Positions 25,607 to 35,600 of a stretch of DNA of 64,000 bases are shown here, piece after piece. The translations under genes and the position numbers were made by a program. Within the stretch, counting starts at the first letter, position 1, and each line of letters begins with the position of its first letter. The notes beneath the pieces were generated by a model. It worked only from the letters and a program-made list of their open reading frames with translations. It was not told the DNA's origin and searched no databases. Where the stretch lies: assembly GCF_004153445.1 (NCBI RefSeq), contig NZ_SDQC01000001.1, positions 1,116,001-1,180,000 of the forward strand, read 5' to 3'. This DNA is from Allopusillimonas soli (GTDB lineage: Bacteria > Pseudomonadota > Gammaproteobacteria > Burkholderiales > Burkholderiaceae_B).

Positions 25607-25840
25607 ATGTCGGTTACAGCTTTGAACCACAATAGTCGTCTCAGCGATGCGCTCGAGCGTGACTTGATGCGTCAAGCAATCGCGGCAGGCGAAGCGACTT
25701 CCATTGTTGATCTGTGCAAGAGCGTGCTGGCTACCCTCAAGAAAGGCGTTGTCGCCTTGTACGACTTTGTGGTCGACGTAGCCGTAGCCATGGATGATGC
25801 TCGCGCCAAAGATCGCCAATTCACCGGCACACAATGGTAA
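25607..25840 (+). CDS. Small hypothetical protein, 77 aa
   Basis: I do not recognise a family. The 77-residue product has no signal peptide; residues 44-62 (LKKGVVALYDFVVDVAVAMD) form an amphipathic, partly hydrophobic helix. The ATG at 25607 follows GAGG; a GTG four codons upstream would overlap it. A well-formed promoter with two palindromes lies ahead, so the gene is probably real and regulated. It is monocistronic, divergent from the hydroxyacyl-CoA dehydrogenase gene, and followed by an unusual 54-bp palindrome. Confidence 0.7.
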   Translation: MSVTALNHNSRLSDALERDLMRQAIAAGEATSIVDLCKSVLATLKKGVVALYDFVVDVAVAMDDARAKDRQFTGTQW

Positions 25841-25900
25841 TTAATTGAATAGGCAGCGTTTCTGCCGCCTTCCGGGTACATTGCCCCGGTAAATAGCGTC

Positions 25901-25954
25901 TGAACTGCACCCCCAAGGGTTGGACCCGCATCCAATTCTTGGGGGTGCAGTTCA
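25901..25954. repeat. 54-bp palindrome resembling two abutted IS3/IS150-family ends
   Basis: The left arm starts TGAACTGCACCCCCAAG and the right arm is its exact reverse complement for 17 bp; the inner part TTGGA/TCCAA also pairs, with two G-T positions between. As RNA it forms a hairpin of about 24 pairs with a 6-base loop. TG-x-ACTGCACCC ... TTGGA is the pattern of IS150/IS3-family terminal inverted repeats, but no transposase lies between the arms. It lies between the 77-aa gene and the rep gene and could also end transcription. Confidence 0.65.
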
Positions 25955-25990
25955 TTCCAGTGGCGGGTTTTCGCCGCTCATGGAGTCGTA

Positions 25991-28147
25991 TTACTCCCTC
26001 TGAAGCAAATTCTTAAGCATACCCAGCCTTTCCTTGGGGCTCATGGCAGCCGTCTGGGCATCCTCTCGGATACCCGGCTGGCTCAAACCCATTTCCTGTA
26101 TGAATCGCGAAGGCTCGCGCACAACATCTTCACGTGCGCGGCGGCGTTTCCTGCACCAGGACAGATGCAGGCTGCGTTGGGCCCGCGTAATGCCCACATA
26201 CATGAGGCGCCGCTCTTCCTGTATGCGTGTGGCCAGAATCTCCGACGCCTTGTCTGGATCGCTGTCCTCATCCTCGCGGCCCAGATGCGGAAGCAAGCCT
26301 TCCTCCACACCCGCCAGAAATACATGGGGATACTCAAGTCCTTTGGACGCATGCAACGTGGACAACTTGACCGCGTCCGGATCGTCCTCCTCTCCGCGCT
26401 CCAGCATGGTGACCAATGCCACATGCTGAGCAAGCTCGAGCAGGGTCAGATCACTTTCCTCCGCCTTGCGCTTGAGCCAACCGGTCAGCTCCAGCACATT
26501 CTGCCATCGATTCTGTGCGGGACGCTCTTCCAGCGTGTCATAGAGGTAGCGCTCATATTGGATGGCGGCCAGCAGATCGTCGAGTATGGCACCTGCGCTG
26601 TCGGATCGTGCATCATCGACACCCACATCTTGCCCCGCGCCTTGCGGGCGGTCGACAGCAAGGCTGCCCTGGGCAGGAGCGAGCGATATGGCGCCGTTTC
26701 GCCGCCCTGCCCGCGCCTGCAGCCGCTGTATGAAAGCGCCAAATGTTTGCAACGGCTCCAATTGCCGCGATTGCAGACGGCCAGCCGCTCCGATTTCAAA
26801 AACAGCCTCGAACAGGGAAAGACCCTGTTCTCCGGCAAACTCTCCCAAAGCCTGCAGCGTACCCTGACCTATGCCACGCCGTGGAGTAGTCGCCGCGCGA
26901 ATAAAGGCGGGATCATCATGGTCGTTGGCCACTAGCCGTATATAGGACAGAATGTCGCGTATCTCGGGCTTATCGAAGAAGCTTTGGCCTCCCGAAATAA
27001 TGTACGGTATATGCAAAGTGCGCAAAGCCTGCTCAAGAATCCTGGCTTGATGATTGCTGCGATAGAGCACGGCAAAATCGCGCCACTCCGCCCGGCGTTC
27101 GAACCTCGCAGCCGACAGCCGCATGGCAATCGACTCGGCCTCTGCCTCCTCATTATCCATGGGCGTCAGTTGTATCGGCTCTCCGGCGCCAAGATCAGAC
27201 CAAAGCTTCTTGCCGAAAATGTTGGGATTGTGGCTAATTACTTGATTAGCGGCGGTAAGAATACGTTGCACCGACCGGTAATTCTGCTCCAGTTTGATGA
27301 TCTTCAGTGCGGGATAATCGGTAGTGAGGTTCGCCAGGTTTTCCACCGTGGCGCCGCGCCATGCGTAGATTGCCTGATCATCATCGCCTACCGCGGTAAA
27401 CATGGCGCGAGCACCTGTCAATGCCTGCACCAGACGATACTGGCAAACATTCGTGTCCTGGTACTCATCAACCAGCAGGTAATGAACCCTTGCCTGCCAG
27501 CGGCGGCGAACCTCTTCATTGGTCTCGAGCAACATGGCTGGCAGCCGTATCAGATCATCGAAGTCCACTGCCTGATAGGCCGCCAAGGTCGCGCTGTAGC
27601 TACGATACACTTTCGCCGCTTCCGCCTGACTTGCCGACGCCGCAGAGCGTTCGGCCGCATCCGCATCCATCAGGGCATTCTTCCATAACGAGATGTTCTG
27701 CTGTACTGCACGCAGCCGTCCCTTGTCCGTCGTCGCCAGCAGTTCCTGAATGATGGCGAGACCATCATTGGCATCGAGAATCGAGAACGTCGATTTCAGG
27801 CCTGCCAGAGCGGCTTCTTCCCGCAGAAAGCGCAAACCCAGGGAGTGAAAAGTACTGACAGTCAGCCCCCGGGCCATGCGCGCGTCGACCAGTTGCTTGA
27901 CGCGCTCGCTCATCTCGCGCGCCGCCTTGTTGGTAAAGGTGAGCGCGACTACCTGCCGTGCCTGATAGCCACATTCGCGCAGCAGATAGGCGATCTTCTG
28001 GGTGATGACCCGAGTCTTGCCGCTGCCTGCACCGGCAAGAACGAGGCACGGGCCATCCAGATACAGAACCGCCTCTCGTTGCATGGCATTCATGTCCACC
28101 GCAACGGTATGGCCTGTCGGCGCGAGTGCTGGCTGCATGACGGTCAT
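25991..28147 (-). CDS. rep: ATP-dependent DNA helicase Rep (UvrD/SF1A family)
   Basis: A 718-residue SF1A helicase that moves 3'-5' and clears proteins from DNA at replication forks. Motifs in order: Q motif near MNAMQREAV, Walker A GPCLVLAGAGSGKTRVI, motif Ia VVALTFTNKAAREM, Walker B LLVDEYQDTN, motif III DDDQAIYAWRGA, motif IV LEQNYRS, motif V TLHASKGLEY and motif VI EERRLMYVGITRA. The GPCLVLAGAGSGKT form is Rep-like rather than UvrD-like. An extra low-complexity stretch of about 40 residues (around 26590-26716) sits in the 2B region. The ATG at 28147 overlaps the priA stop (ATGA), so the two fork-restart genes are coupled. Confidence 0.93.
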   Translation of the reverse strand: MTVMQPALAPTGHTVAVDMNAMQREAVLYLDGPCLVLAGAGSGKTRVITQKIAYLLRECGYQARQVVALTFTNKAAREMSERVKQLVDARMARGLTVSTFHSLGLRFLREEAALAGLKSTFSILDANDGLAIIQELLATTDKGRLRAVQQNISLWKNALMDADAAERSAASASQAEAAKVYRSYSATLAAYQAVDFDDLIRLPAMLLETNEEVRRRWQARVHYLLVDEYQDTNVCQYRLVQALTGARAMFTAVGDDDQAIYAWRGATVENLANLTTDYPALKIIKLEQNYRSVQRILTAANQVISHNPNIFGKKLWSDLGAGEPIQLTPMDNEEAEAESIAMRLSAARFERRAEWRDFAVLYRSNHQARILEQALRTLHIPYIISGGQSFFDKPEIRDILSYIRLVANDHDDPAFIRAATTPRRGIGQGTLQALGEFAGEQGLSLFEAVFEIGAAGRLQSRQLEPLQTFGAFIQRLQARAGRRNGAISLAPAQGSLAVDRPQGAGQDVGVDDARSDSAGAILDDLLAAIQYERYLYDTLEERPAQNRWQNVLELTGWLKRKAEESDLTLLELAQHVALVTMLERGEEDDPDAVKLSTLHASKGLEYPHVFLAGVEEGLLPHLGREDEDSDPDKASEILATRIQEERRLMYVGITRAQRSLHLSWCRKRRRAREDVVREPSRFIQEMGLSQPGIREDAQTAAMSPKERLGMLKNLLQRE

Positions 28148-30270
28148 ATTTCCAGCGGATCTATTTCGAGATGATAGCGAATCCGCGCACCGCGCGCCAA
28201 GGTGTGCAACGCCAAGGACCATATGGAAAGGAATGACTGCAGGGCGGGCCTGCTGCTGCTTTCCACCAGCAACTGCGCACGCTCGACATGTGCCACACGC
28301 ACGATGCGCAGCGGCACGGGATCGTAGAGTGTGATGGCTGATACGGTGGGATAGGAAGACGACGCCTGCTCGGGAAGTGCCCGCGCCTGCGCCAGAAAGG
28401 CCAATGCGTCGGCCAATGCGGGCGCTTCCGCAGTAAGAAGAGCCTGGTAGGCGAAGGGAGGCAACCCCACAGCCTTGCGCTCAGCAAGGCCATATTTGGC
28501 GAATCCGACATAGTCGTGCCGCAGCAAGGCCTGGTAAACCGCCTGATCGGGGTAATCGGTCTGAATAATGACTTCACCGCCAGCCGCGTGGCGTCCCGCC
28601 CTGCCCGCCACCTGCATCAGCTGAGCAAATAACCGCTCCGGTGCGCGAAAATCCTGTGCAAATAACATGGCGTCCGCATTAAGCACGCCCACCAACCCCA
28701 GCCTGGCAAAATCGTGTCCCTTGGCCACCATTTGCGTTCCGACCAGAATATCGACCTCGCCAGCATGCACCTTTGAAAATAAAGCCTGAGCGCTGCCCTT
28801 CAAACGTGTGCTGTCGGCGTCGATACGCGCAATGCGCGCCTCTGGAAAGCATTCGGCAAGGTATTCTTCGACACGCTGCGTGCCGCGCCCCATGGGCTTG
28901 AGATCTTGATCGCCGCAATCGGGGCAAGCCGTCGGCACCCTGGCCTGATAGCCACAATGGTGGCATTGCAAGGTATTGCGCCTTCCTGGCCCCCTGTGCA
29001 GCACCGCGTAAGCCGTGCAGCGCGGACATTGGCTGACCCATCCGCAGGAGGCGCAATTGACCACTGGTGCATAGCCTCTGCGGTTCAGAAAAACCAGCGC
29101 CTGCTCTCCTGCCTGGATCCGCTTGCCGATCGCTTCGGTAAGCTGGGGCGAAAACCCTTGGTCCAGATCGAGGCGGCGTGTATCGACCAGCCTGACCCTG
29201 GGCATCTGGGCCGCGCGAGCCCTGTCCGGTAGCGTGTAGCGTTGATAATGCCCGCTTTCCGCATGTCGCCAGGTCTCCAGGGACGGCGTGGCTGAACCCA
29301 ATACCACGGGTACGCCCAGGTCGCGAGCGCGCCATATGGCAAGATCGCGGGCCGAATAGCGCAGCCCTTCCTGTTGCTTGTAGGAAGTATCGTGCTCTTC
29401 GTCGACGATGATCAGACCCAACTCGGGCATGGGTGCAAACACGGACATCCGGGTTCCCAACAGCACACGGGCCCGTCCCCGGTGTGCCGCAACCCAAGCA
29501 GCGAGCCGCTCGCCATCGGCAAGCCCACTATGCATGACGGCCAAGGCGCATGGCTCGCCCCCGGCAGCCAGCCGGGACTGCAGCACAGCCTCGAGCTGCG
29601 GCGTGAGATTGATTTCAGGCACCATGAAAAGCACTTGCTTTCCCCGCGCGAGCGTCGCCTGCGCGGCATGCAGGTACACCTCGGTCTTGCCGCTGCCTGT
29701 CACCCCGTGCAACAGAACTACGCCATGCCCGGCAAGCTGGGCAATGCCATCAACAGCCGTCTGCTGCGCTGTATTGAGAACGGGAGCCTGCGCGGCGACC
29801 TCCTGTGCGGAAGCCTTTGAGAAGGCAGGCGTCTTCCCTGCGCGCCTGTCCAGCCTGCTGACGGGGCCCCCGGCTGACCGCTTTCCTTGATAGGCGCCCA
29901 CGCGCCTCAAGGGCACGGGCAAGGTAGGCAGCATGGCCTCACCGAGAGGGCGTTGATAATAGCTGGCGGCAAATGCGGCCAAGCGCAGCCAATCTGCGGG
30001 CAGCGCCGGCAAGTCGCCAAGAACCTGGTCCACATCGCGTACCAGCGTTTCGTCAAGCTCTGGAAAGGCGGGCAGATCGACTACAACGCCGATGAGCTTT
30101 CTTCGGCCGAAAGGCACGATGACCCTGTCACCTTGATTGACGGGCGGCAAACATCGGTAGTCGAACAGGCCCTGCAATGGCACGTCCAGCGCCACCCGCA
30201 CCCACACTGTTGCCCCGGCTTTCTTGTCCGGATAAGAAACAACTGATTCGGAGGAGGATGAAACGGACAT
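28144..30270 (-). CDS. priA: Primosomal protein N' (replication restart helicase PriA)
   Basis: A 708-residue PriA. The N-terminal 3'-DNA-binding domain (VRVALDVPLQGLFDYRCL) is followed by Walker A LLHGVTGSGKTEVYL, the DEEH box (IIVDEEHDTSYKQQEG), and the zinc region with paired cysteines CASCGWVSQCPRC and CHHCGY...CPDCG; helicase motifs V/VI end with GTQMVAKGHDF and QVAGRAGR. It reloads the replisome at stalled forks. The start at 30270 has no evident Shine-Dalgarno sequence. It is coupled to rep downstream and preceded by a 300-bp AT-rich gap. Confidence 0.95.
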   Translation of the reverse strand: MSVSSSSESVVSYPDKKAGATVWVRVALDVPLQGLFDYRCLPPVNQGDRVIVPFGRRKLIGVVVDLPAFPELDETLVRDVDQVLGDLPALPADWLRLAAFAASYYQRPLGEAMLPTLPVPLRRVGAYQGKRSAGGPVSRLDRRAGKTPAFSKASAQEVAAQAPVLNTAQQTAVDGIAQLAGHGVVLLHGVTGSGKTEVYLHAAQATLARGKQVLFMVPEINLTPQLEAVLQSRLAAGGEPCALAVMHSGLADGERLAAWVAAHRGRARVLLGTRMSVFAPMPELGLIIVDEEHDTSYKQQEGLRYSARDLAIWRARDLGVPVVLGSATPSLETWRHAESGHYQRYTLPDRARAAQMPRVRLVDTRRLDLDQGFSPQLTEAIGKRIQAGEQALVFLNRRGYAPVVNCASCGWVSQCPRCTAYAVLHRGPGRRNTLQCHHCGYQARVPTACPDCGDQDLKPMGRGTQRVEEYLAECFPEARIARIDADSTRLKGSAQALFSKVHAGEVDILVGTQMVAKGHDFARLGLVGVLNADAMLFAQDFRAPERLFAQLMQVAGRAGRHAAGGEVIIQTDYPDQAVYQALLRHDYVGFAKYGLAERKAVGLPPFAYQALLTAEAPALADALAFLAQARALPEQASSSYPTVSAITLYDPVPLRIVRVAHVERAQLLVESSSRPALQSFLSIWSLALHTLARGARIRYHLEIDPLEI

Positions 30271-30570
30271 TAAAAGTTAAAGTAAATTCTTGCTTAGGTG
30301 CGAAAAGGCGCGCCATTCCGTGTTTTTTGTATTGTTCCGCCAAGCCTGTGGATAACTTTGGGGAAAAGCGGGGCAATAACAGTGGGAAAGTCAATGGCCC
30401 CTATCTCATAAATAGCCAAAATTCTGCAATACAGCCATTAATTCTCTTTTTATTCAATAAGTTATAATATCAAGCCAGATCGTAACTTAGCCAACCTGAT
30501 ATTTTGTGCATAGCAACGAAAACTGTGCACAACCAAGATAGGCATCGCTTGGAAAGTGGGGTTTTCCCCG
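30271..30570. other. AT-rich priA-hemE gap with DnaA-box-like sites
   Basis: No gene is seen. On the minus strand the gap holds one perfect DnaA box TTATCCACA (30347-30355) and two one-mismatch boxes, TTGTGCACA (30524-30532) and CTATGCACA (30505-30513), all in the same direction. The 60 bases 30421-30480 between them are very AT-rich. It must also contain the priA promoter or leader; no single convincing promoter stands out. Confidence 0.5.
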
Positions 30571-31656
30571 CTATTCGGCAGCATGTGCATGCTTCGTGCG
30601 GCTATAAGCGTGGACTTCATCGACCAAGGTGGCCACCGCCTCCGGCGCAGTAAAGCGAGAGATGCCATGGCCAAAATTGAATACGTGGCCTCCGTCTCCG
30701 ACCATGCCAAAGTCGTCAATGACGCGTCGTACCTCGTCGCGAATGGCCGCCTCCCCCCCAAACATGCACATCGGATCGAGATTGCCCTGCAGGGCGACGC
30801 TGTCCTGGACTCTGTGCCGCACATCGGAAAGCCGAACTGTCCAGTCCAGCCCGATCGCGTCGCCTCCACAGCCGGCAATGTCTTCCACCCACGGGCCGCC
30901 CCCCTTGGTAAATACAATACACGGCACCCTGCGCCCTTCATTTTCACGAATAAGCCCCTGAATTACCTTGCGGATGTAAGCCAGGGAAAACGCTTGGTAC
31001 TTGCCGTGAGCCAGCACGCCGCCCCAACTGTCGAACAGCATGACGGCCTGGGCGCCAGCTTGGATTTGAGCATTGAGATACTGAGTGGCCGCCTGCGCAT
31101 TGATTTCCAGCACGCGATGCAGGAGGTCTGGCCGACCGTACAACATTGACTTGATGAGTTGGTAATCCTTGCTGCCTTGGCCTTCTATCATGTAGCACGC
31201 GACTGTCCATGGGCTGCCTGCAAAGCCGATAAGCGGCACCTTGCCGGCCAGCTCACGGCGCACCAGGGCCACGGTGTCGAAGACGTAGCGCAGTGCGTCC
31301 ATGTCTGGCACGCGCAGACGGCGAACGTCTTCTTCGCTGCGCACGGGGTGAGCGAACCGTGGGCCTTCACCTGCATGGAAGTCGAGCCCCAAACCCATGG
31401 CGTGAGGGATGGTAAGAATATCGGAAAAGAGAATCGCGGCATCCAGATCGAACCGCTGGAGCGGTTGCAGTGTGACCTCGCAGGCATATTCATGGTTTTG
31501 CGCCAGCGCCAGAAAGGAGCCTGCCCGGGCGCGGGTTTGGTTGTATTCGGGCAAATAGCGGCCTGCCTGCCGCATGAGCCAGACAGGCGTATAGGGTACT
31601 GGCTCACGCAGCAGGGCTCGCAGCAGTGTGTCGTTCTTCAGAGGTACGGCAGTCAC
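30571..31656 (-). CDS. hemE: Uroporphyrinogen decarboxylase
   Basis: A 361-residue HemE, converting uroporphyrinogen III to coproporphyrinogen III in haem synthesis. Signatures: [20 protein letters not shown] at the N terminus (substrate-binding Arg pair), [38 protein letters not shown], and [24 protein letters not shown] at the end. The start is GTG, with AGGAT eight bases upstream. It lies 55 bp downstream of a Fis-type regulator gene on the same strand and upstream of priA. Confidence 0.97.
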   Translation of the reverse strand: MTAVPLKNDTLLRALLREPVPYTPVWLMRQAGRYLPEYNQTRARAGSFLALAQNHEYACEVTLQPLQRFDLDAAILFSDILTIPHAMGLGLDFHAGEGPRFAHPVRSEEDVRRLRVPDMDALRYVFDTVALVRRELAGKVPLIGFAGSPWTVACYMIEGQGSKDYQLIKSMLYGRPDLLHRVLEINAQAATQYLNAQIQAGAQAVMLFDSWGGVLAHGKYQAFSLAYIRKVIQGLIRENEGRRVPCIVFTKGGGPWVEDIAGCGGDAIGLDWTVRLSDVRHRVQDSVALQGNLDPMCMFGGEAAIRDEVRRVIDDFGMVGDGGHVFNFGHGISRFTAPEAVATLVDEVHAYSRTKHAHAAE

Positions 31657-31711
31657 AGGTTATCCTTGATGTGCAAAGACCAGCCCGAAGCTGGAGGTAA
31701 GACTATTGATT

Positions 31712-32494
31712 TTACCCGCGCCATCCCGAGTTGGCAGCGGCTTCCTTGCGATAGGATGCCGCATCGATGGCATGCTTGCGCATAAGCGCCCAGAATGCCC
31801 GCCGATGCTTCTGGGCGCAACGAGCTGCCATGGTAATGTTGCCAGCGCTGCGGCGCAGGGCCGCCGCGATGTAGGCGCGCTCGAAACGCGTCACGACCTG
31901 GCTTTTTGCCTGGCGGAAGGACTCGGAGGACGTGGCATAGCGCGATGCGCATGCCGCAGCGAAAGCCTCGAGCTCGCAGCCGCTGTGGCCTAGCAAAACG
32001 TCGCCGGCATCGTGAACGGCATGCGGAAGCTGCTCACCCAAGGCTGGCGTGTACTGCTGGAACATCGGCTGCCCGCGGGCAACTGCACGCCTGAGATCGA
32101 GCCCGCGCTCCACGCGTACCCGCAGTTCTTCCTTGCATAGCGGCATGCGTACAAAATCAAGAATGCCCAGACGATGAAGGTCGTTCAGTGCGCCAGCCTT
32201 GAGGTCTTTTGCCATGGCAATGACGGGGGTGCTGAGATGGCTGCCGGCGGTTGACAGCACCGTGCGCGCCCAAGCGAGATTTCCCTCTGACACAGGAAGC
32301 AGGCAGACATCGAAACGTCGTAGCTGCACGGCATAATGCAGCAGCGCGCTGACCGCCGAGGGGTGGGTGGTATCGATGTTGCTGGCCAGGCTGTATATCT
32401 GCAGCCGCTGGGAGATGTTTGGCCACAGGGCGGGGCTTGCCCATGACTCGGTGCATACGGTAAGGACTGCTGCGCATTCGACGCGTTCTCTCAT
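31712..32494 (-). CDS. Fis-type HTH regulator with receiver-like N-terminal domain
   Basis: A 260-residue protein. The last 60 residues (VVTRFERAYIAAALRRSAGNITMAARCAQKHRRAFWALMRKHAID) form the Fis-type HTH found at the end of sigma-54 activators. The first 120 residues resemble a response-regulator receiver in strand pattern (FDVCLLPVSEG, TPVIAMAKDLKAGALNDLHRLGILDFVRMPL) but lack an obvious phosphorylated Asp with its acidic pair. There is no AAA+ ATPase domain, so it cannot open sigma-54 promoters by itself. It sits between the ATP synthase operon and hemE. Target genes cannot be predicted. Confidence 0.75.
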   Translation of the reverse strand: MRERVECAAVLTVCTESWASPALWPNISQRLQIYSLASNIDTTHPSAVSALLHYAVQLRRFDVCLLPVSEGNLAWARTVLSTAGSHLSTPVIAMAKDLKAGALNDLHRLGILDFVRMPLCKEELRVRVERGLDLRRAVARGQPMFQQYTPALGEQLPHAVHDAGDVLLGHSGCELEAFAAACASRYATSSESFRQAKSQVVTRFERAYIAAALRRSAGNITMAARCAQKHRRAFWALMRKHAIDAASYRKEAAANSGWRG

Positions 32495-32623
32495 GGCGCT
32501 TCCAGATCAGGCGGTGAGGAAAGCGGAAAGCATATCGGTCCGAATATTTACTCACAATTCGCATAAGCCACAATGTGGAAACTACGTACACCCGCGATGC
32601 CAGATACAGGTCCAGACAAGACA

Positions 32624-32656
32624 AGACCCCGACGCCATCAGGACGGCGCGGGGTCT
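32624..32656 (-). terminator. Terminator-like hairpin after atpC
   Basis: AGACCCCG-A-CGCC pairs with GGCG-CGGGGTCT (one bulge, 8-base loop). On the minus strand it lies 35 bp after the atpC stop and is followed by a T-rich TTGTCTTGTCT stretch, so it should end the ATP synthase transcript. Confidence 0.7.
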
Positions 32657-32690
32657 GCAAAAGCGGGAACAGCCTGCTGTGAAAACGGGC

Positions 32691-33113
32691 TTAGTGGCGG
32701 CGCATATGACGCAGCTTGCGGGCCGCGGCTGCCTGGGCTGCCAGCATGGCAAGCTCTGCCTCGACCACGGCTATATCCGTTTGATCCTTGGCCGTGCGCA
32801 AGGCCTCTTCGGCCTTCTTGCGCGCTTCCAGTGCCTTGGCTTCATCGAGATCTTCAGCGCGGATGGCGGTGTCGGACAGCACGGTTACCTTGCCGGGCTG
32901 CACTTCCAGAATGCCGCCGGCCACGAAAATACCCACTTCCGCGCCATCAGCCTGCTGGATACGAACCGTACCCGGCTTGATACGCGAGATAAGCGGCGTG
33001 TGGCCGGGCAAAATGCCCAGCTCGCCAGACTCGCCAGGCAGAACAACGAATTTTGCCTCGCCAGCAAAAATCGATTCTTCCGCACTGACGACGTCAACTT
33101 GCAGTGTGGCCAT
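32691..33113 (-). CDS. atpC: F1Fo ATP synthase epsilon subunit
   Basis: A 140-residue F1 central-stalk subunit with the N-terminal beta-sandwich ([49 protein letters not shown]) and a two-helix C-terminal domain ([42 protein letters not shown]) that can block reverse rotation. It is the last gene of the atp operon and starts 9 bp after atpD. Confidence 0.97.
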   Translation of the reverse strand: MATLQVDVVSAEESIFAGEAKFVVLPGESGELGILPGHTPLISRIKPGTVRIQQADGAEVGIFVAGGILEVQPGKVTVLSDTAIRAEDLDEAKALEARKKAEEALRTAKDQTDIAVVEAELAMLAAQAAAARKLRHMRRH

Positions 33114-33122
33114 AAGTATTCC

Positions 33123-34556
<1,434 letters not shown>

Positions 34557-34590
34557 CTAAATATCTTTGACGGGACGCCTTTCTGTCTTG

Positions 34591-35502
34591 TCAGACAGCG
34601 GCGGCTCCCCCCACGATTTCTGAAATTTCTTTGGTAATGGCTGCCTGGCGGGTCTTGTTGTAGACCAGTTCGAGGTCGCCGATGACTTTCTTGGCGTTAT
34701 CGGATGCGGCCTTCATGGCCACCATGCGCGCCGATTGCTCCGATGCCATGTTTTCCGCCACTGCCTGGTAGACCAACCCTTCGACGTAACGCAACAGCAA
34801 CTCGTCGATGACTGTCTTGGAATCCGGCTCGTAGATGTAGTCCCAGCCGTACTCAGACTTAATCTGATTGGCGTCGGCACCCTGATTGTCGGACTCCAGC
34901 TGAAAAGGATCAGCCAGGCCGGAAGGCAGGGGCAAAAGGCGAATGAAGCTGGGCTCTTGCCTCATTGTATTGACGAAGCGATTGGTTGCCAGGTATACCG
35001 CATCGACCTTGCCTTCAACAAAGTCGTCGAGCTGAACCTTTACGGCACCGATGAGGCGCTCGAGATTGGGTGTATCCCCCAACTGGACTTCCTGCGAAAC
35101 CAGATTGGCACGGATACGCGTAAGCACGCCCAAGCCCTTGTTGCCCAATGCGGTGTATTGCGTCTTGGCGCCCTTGCCTTCGAACTCCTTCATGCGGGCA
35201 AGCACCAGTCGCATGATGTTGGTGTTCAAACCGCCGCACAAACCCTTGTCGGTGGACACCACGATAATACCCACCGCACGCAGCTCAGGGCGTTCAATCA
35301 TGTAAGGGTGGGTATAGTCGGGGTTTGCCTGCATCAGGTGGGCGGCAATTTCGCGCACCTTGGTTGCATAGGGACGGCCGGCTCGCATCCGGTCCTGCGC
35401 CTTGCGCATCTTGGATGCCGCCACCATCTCCATGGCTTTGGTGATCTTGCTCGTGTTTTGCACGCTCTTGATCTTGGTTCGAATTTCCTTGATTCCGGCC
35501 AT
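34591..35502 (-). CDS. atpG: F1Fo ATP synthase gamma subunit
   Basis: The 303-residue rotor shaft. The N-terminal helix ([32 protein letters not shown]) and the C-terminal helix ([43 protein letters not shown]) that form the coiled coil inside the F1 head are both present, with [15 protein letters not shown] between. It lies between atpA and atpD. Confidence 0.97.
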   Translation of the reverse strand: MAGIKEIRTKIKSVQNTSKITKAMEMVAASKMRKAQDRMRAGRPYATKVREIAAHLMQANPDYTHPYMIERPELRAVGIIVVSTDKGLCGGLNTNIMRLVLARMKEFEGKGAKTQYTALGNKGLGVLTRIRANLVSQEVQLGDTPNLERLIGAVKVQLDDFVEGKVDAVYLATNRFVNTMRQEPSFIRLLPLPSGLADPFQLESDNQGADANQIKSEYGWDYIYEPDSKTVIDELLLRYVEGLVYQAVAENMASEQSARMVAMKAASDNAKKVIGDLELVYNKTRQAAITKEISEIVGGAAAV

Positions 35503-35600
35503 CGCTCTTTCCTGAAAGGGCGTTTATGGCATGGCAGGCTGACCTGCCATGCCTTGCATCGGGATGCTCAGGCGACTGCCCTTGCTTCCGTGCCTGTCAC

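Noticed and set aside
30271-30570. Chromosomal origin oriC
   Set aside because: Only one perfect DnaA box, and no dnaA, dnaN, rpmH or gidA neighbours; kept only as a DnaA-site cluster.
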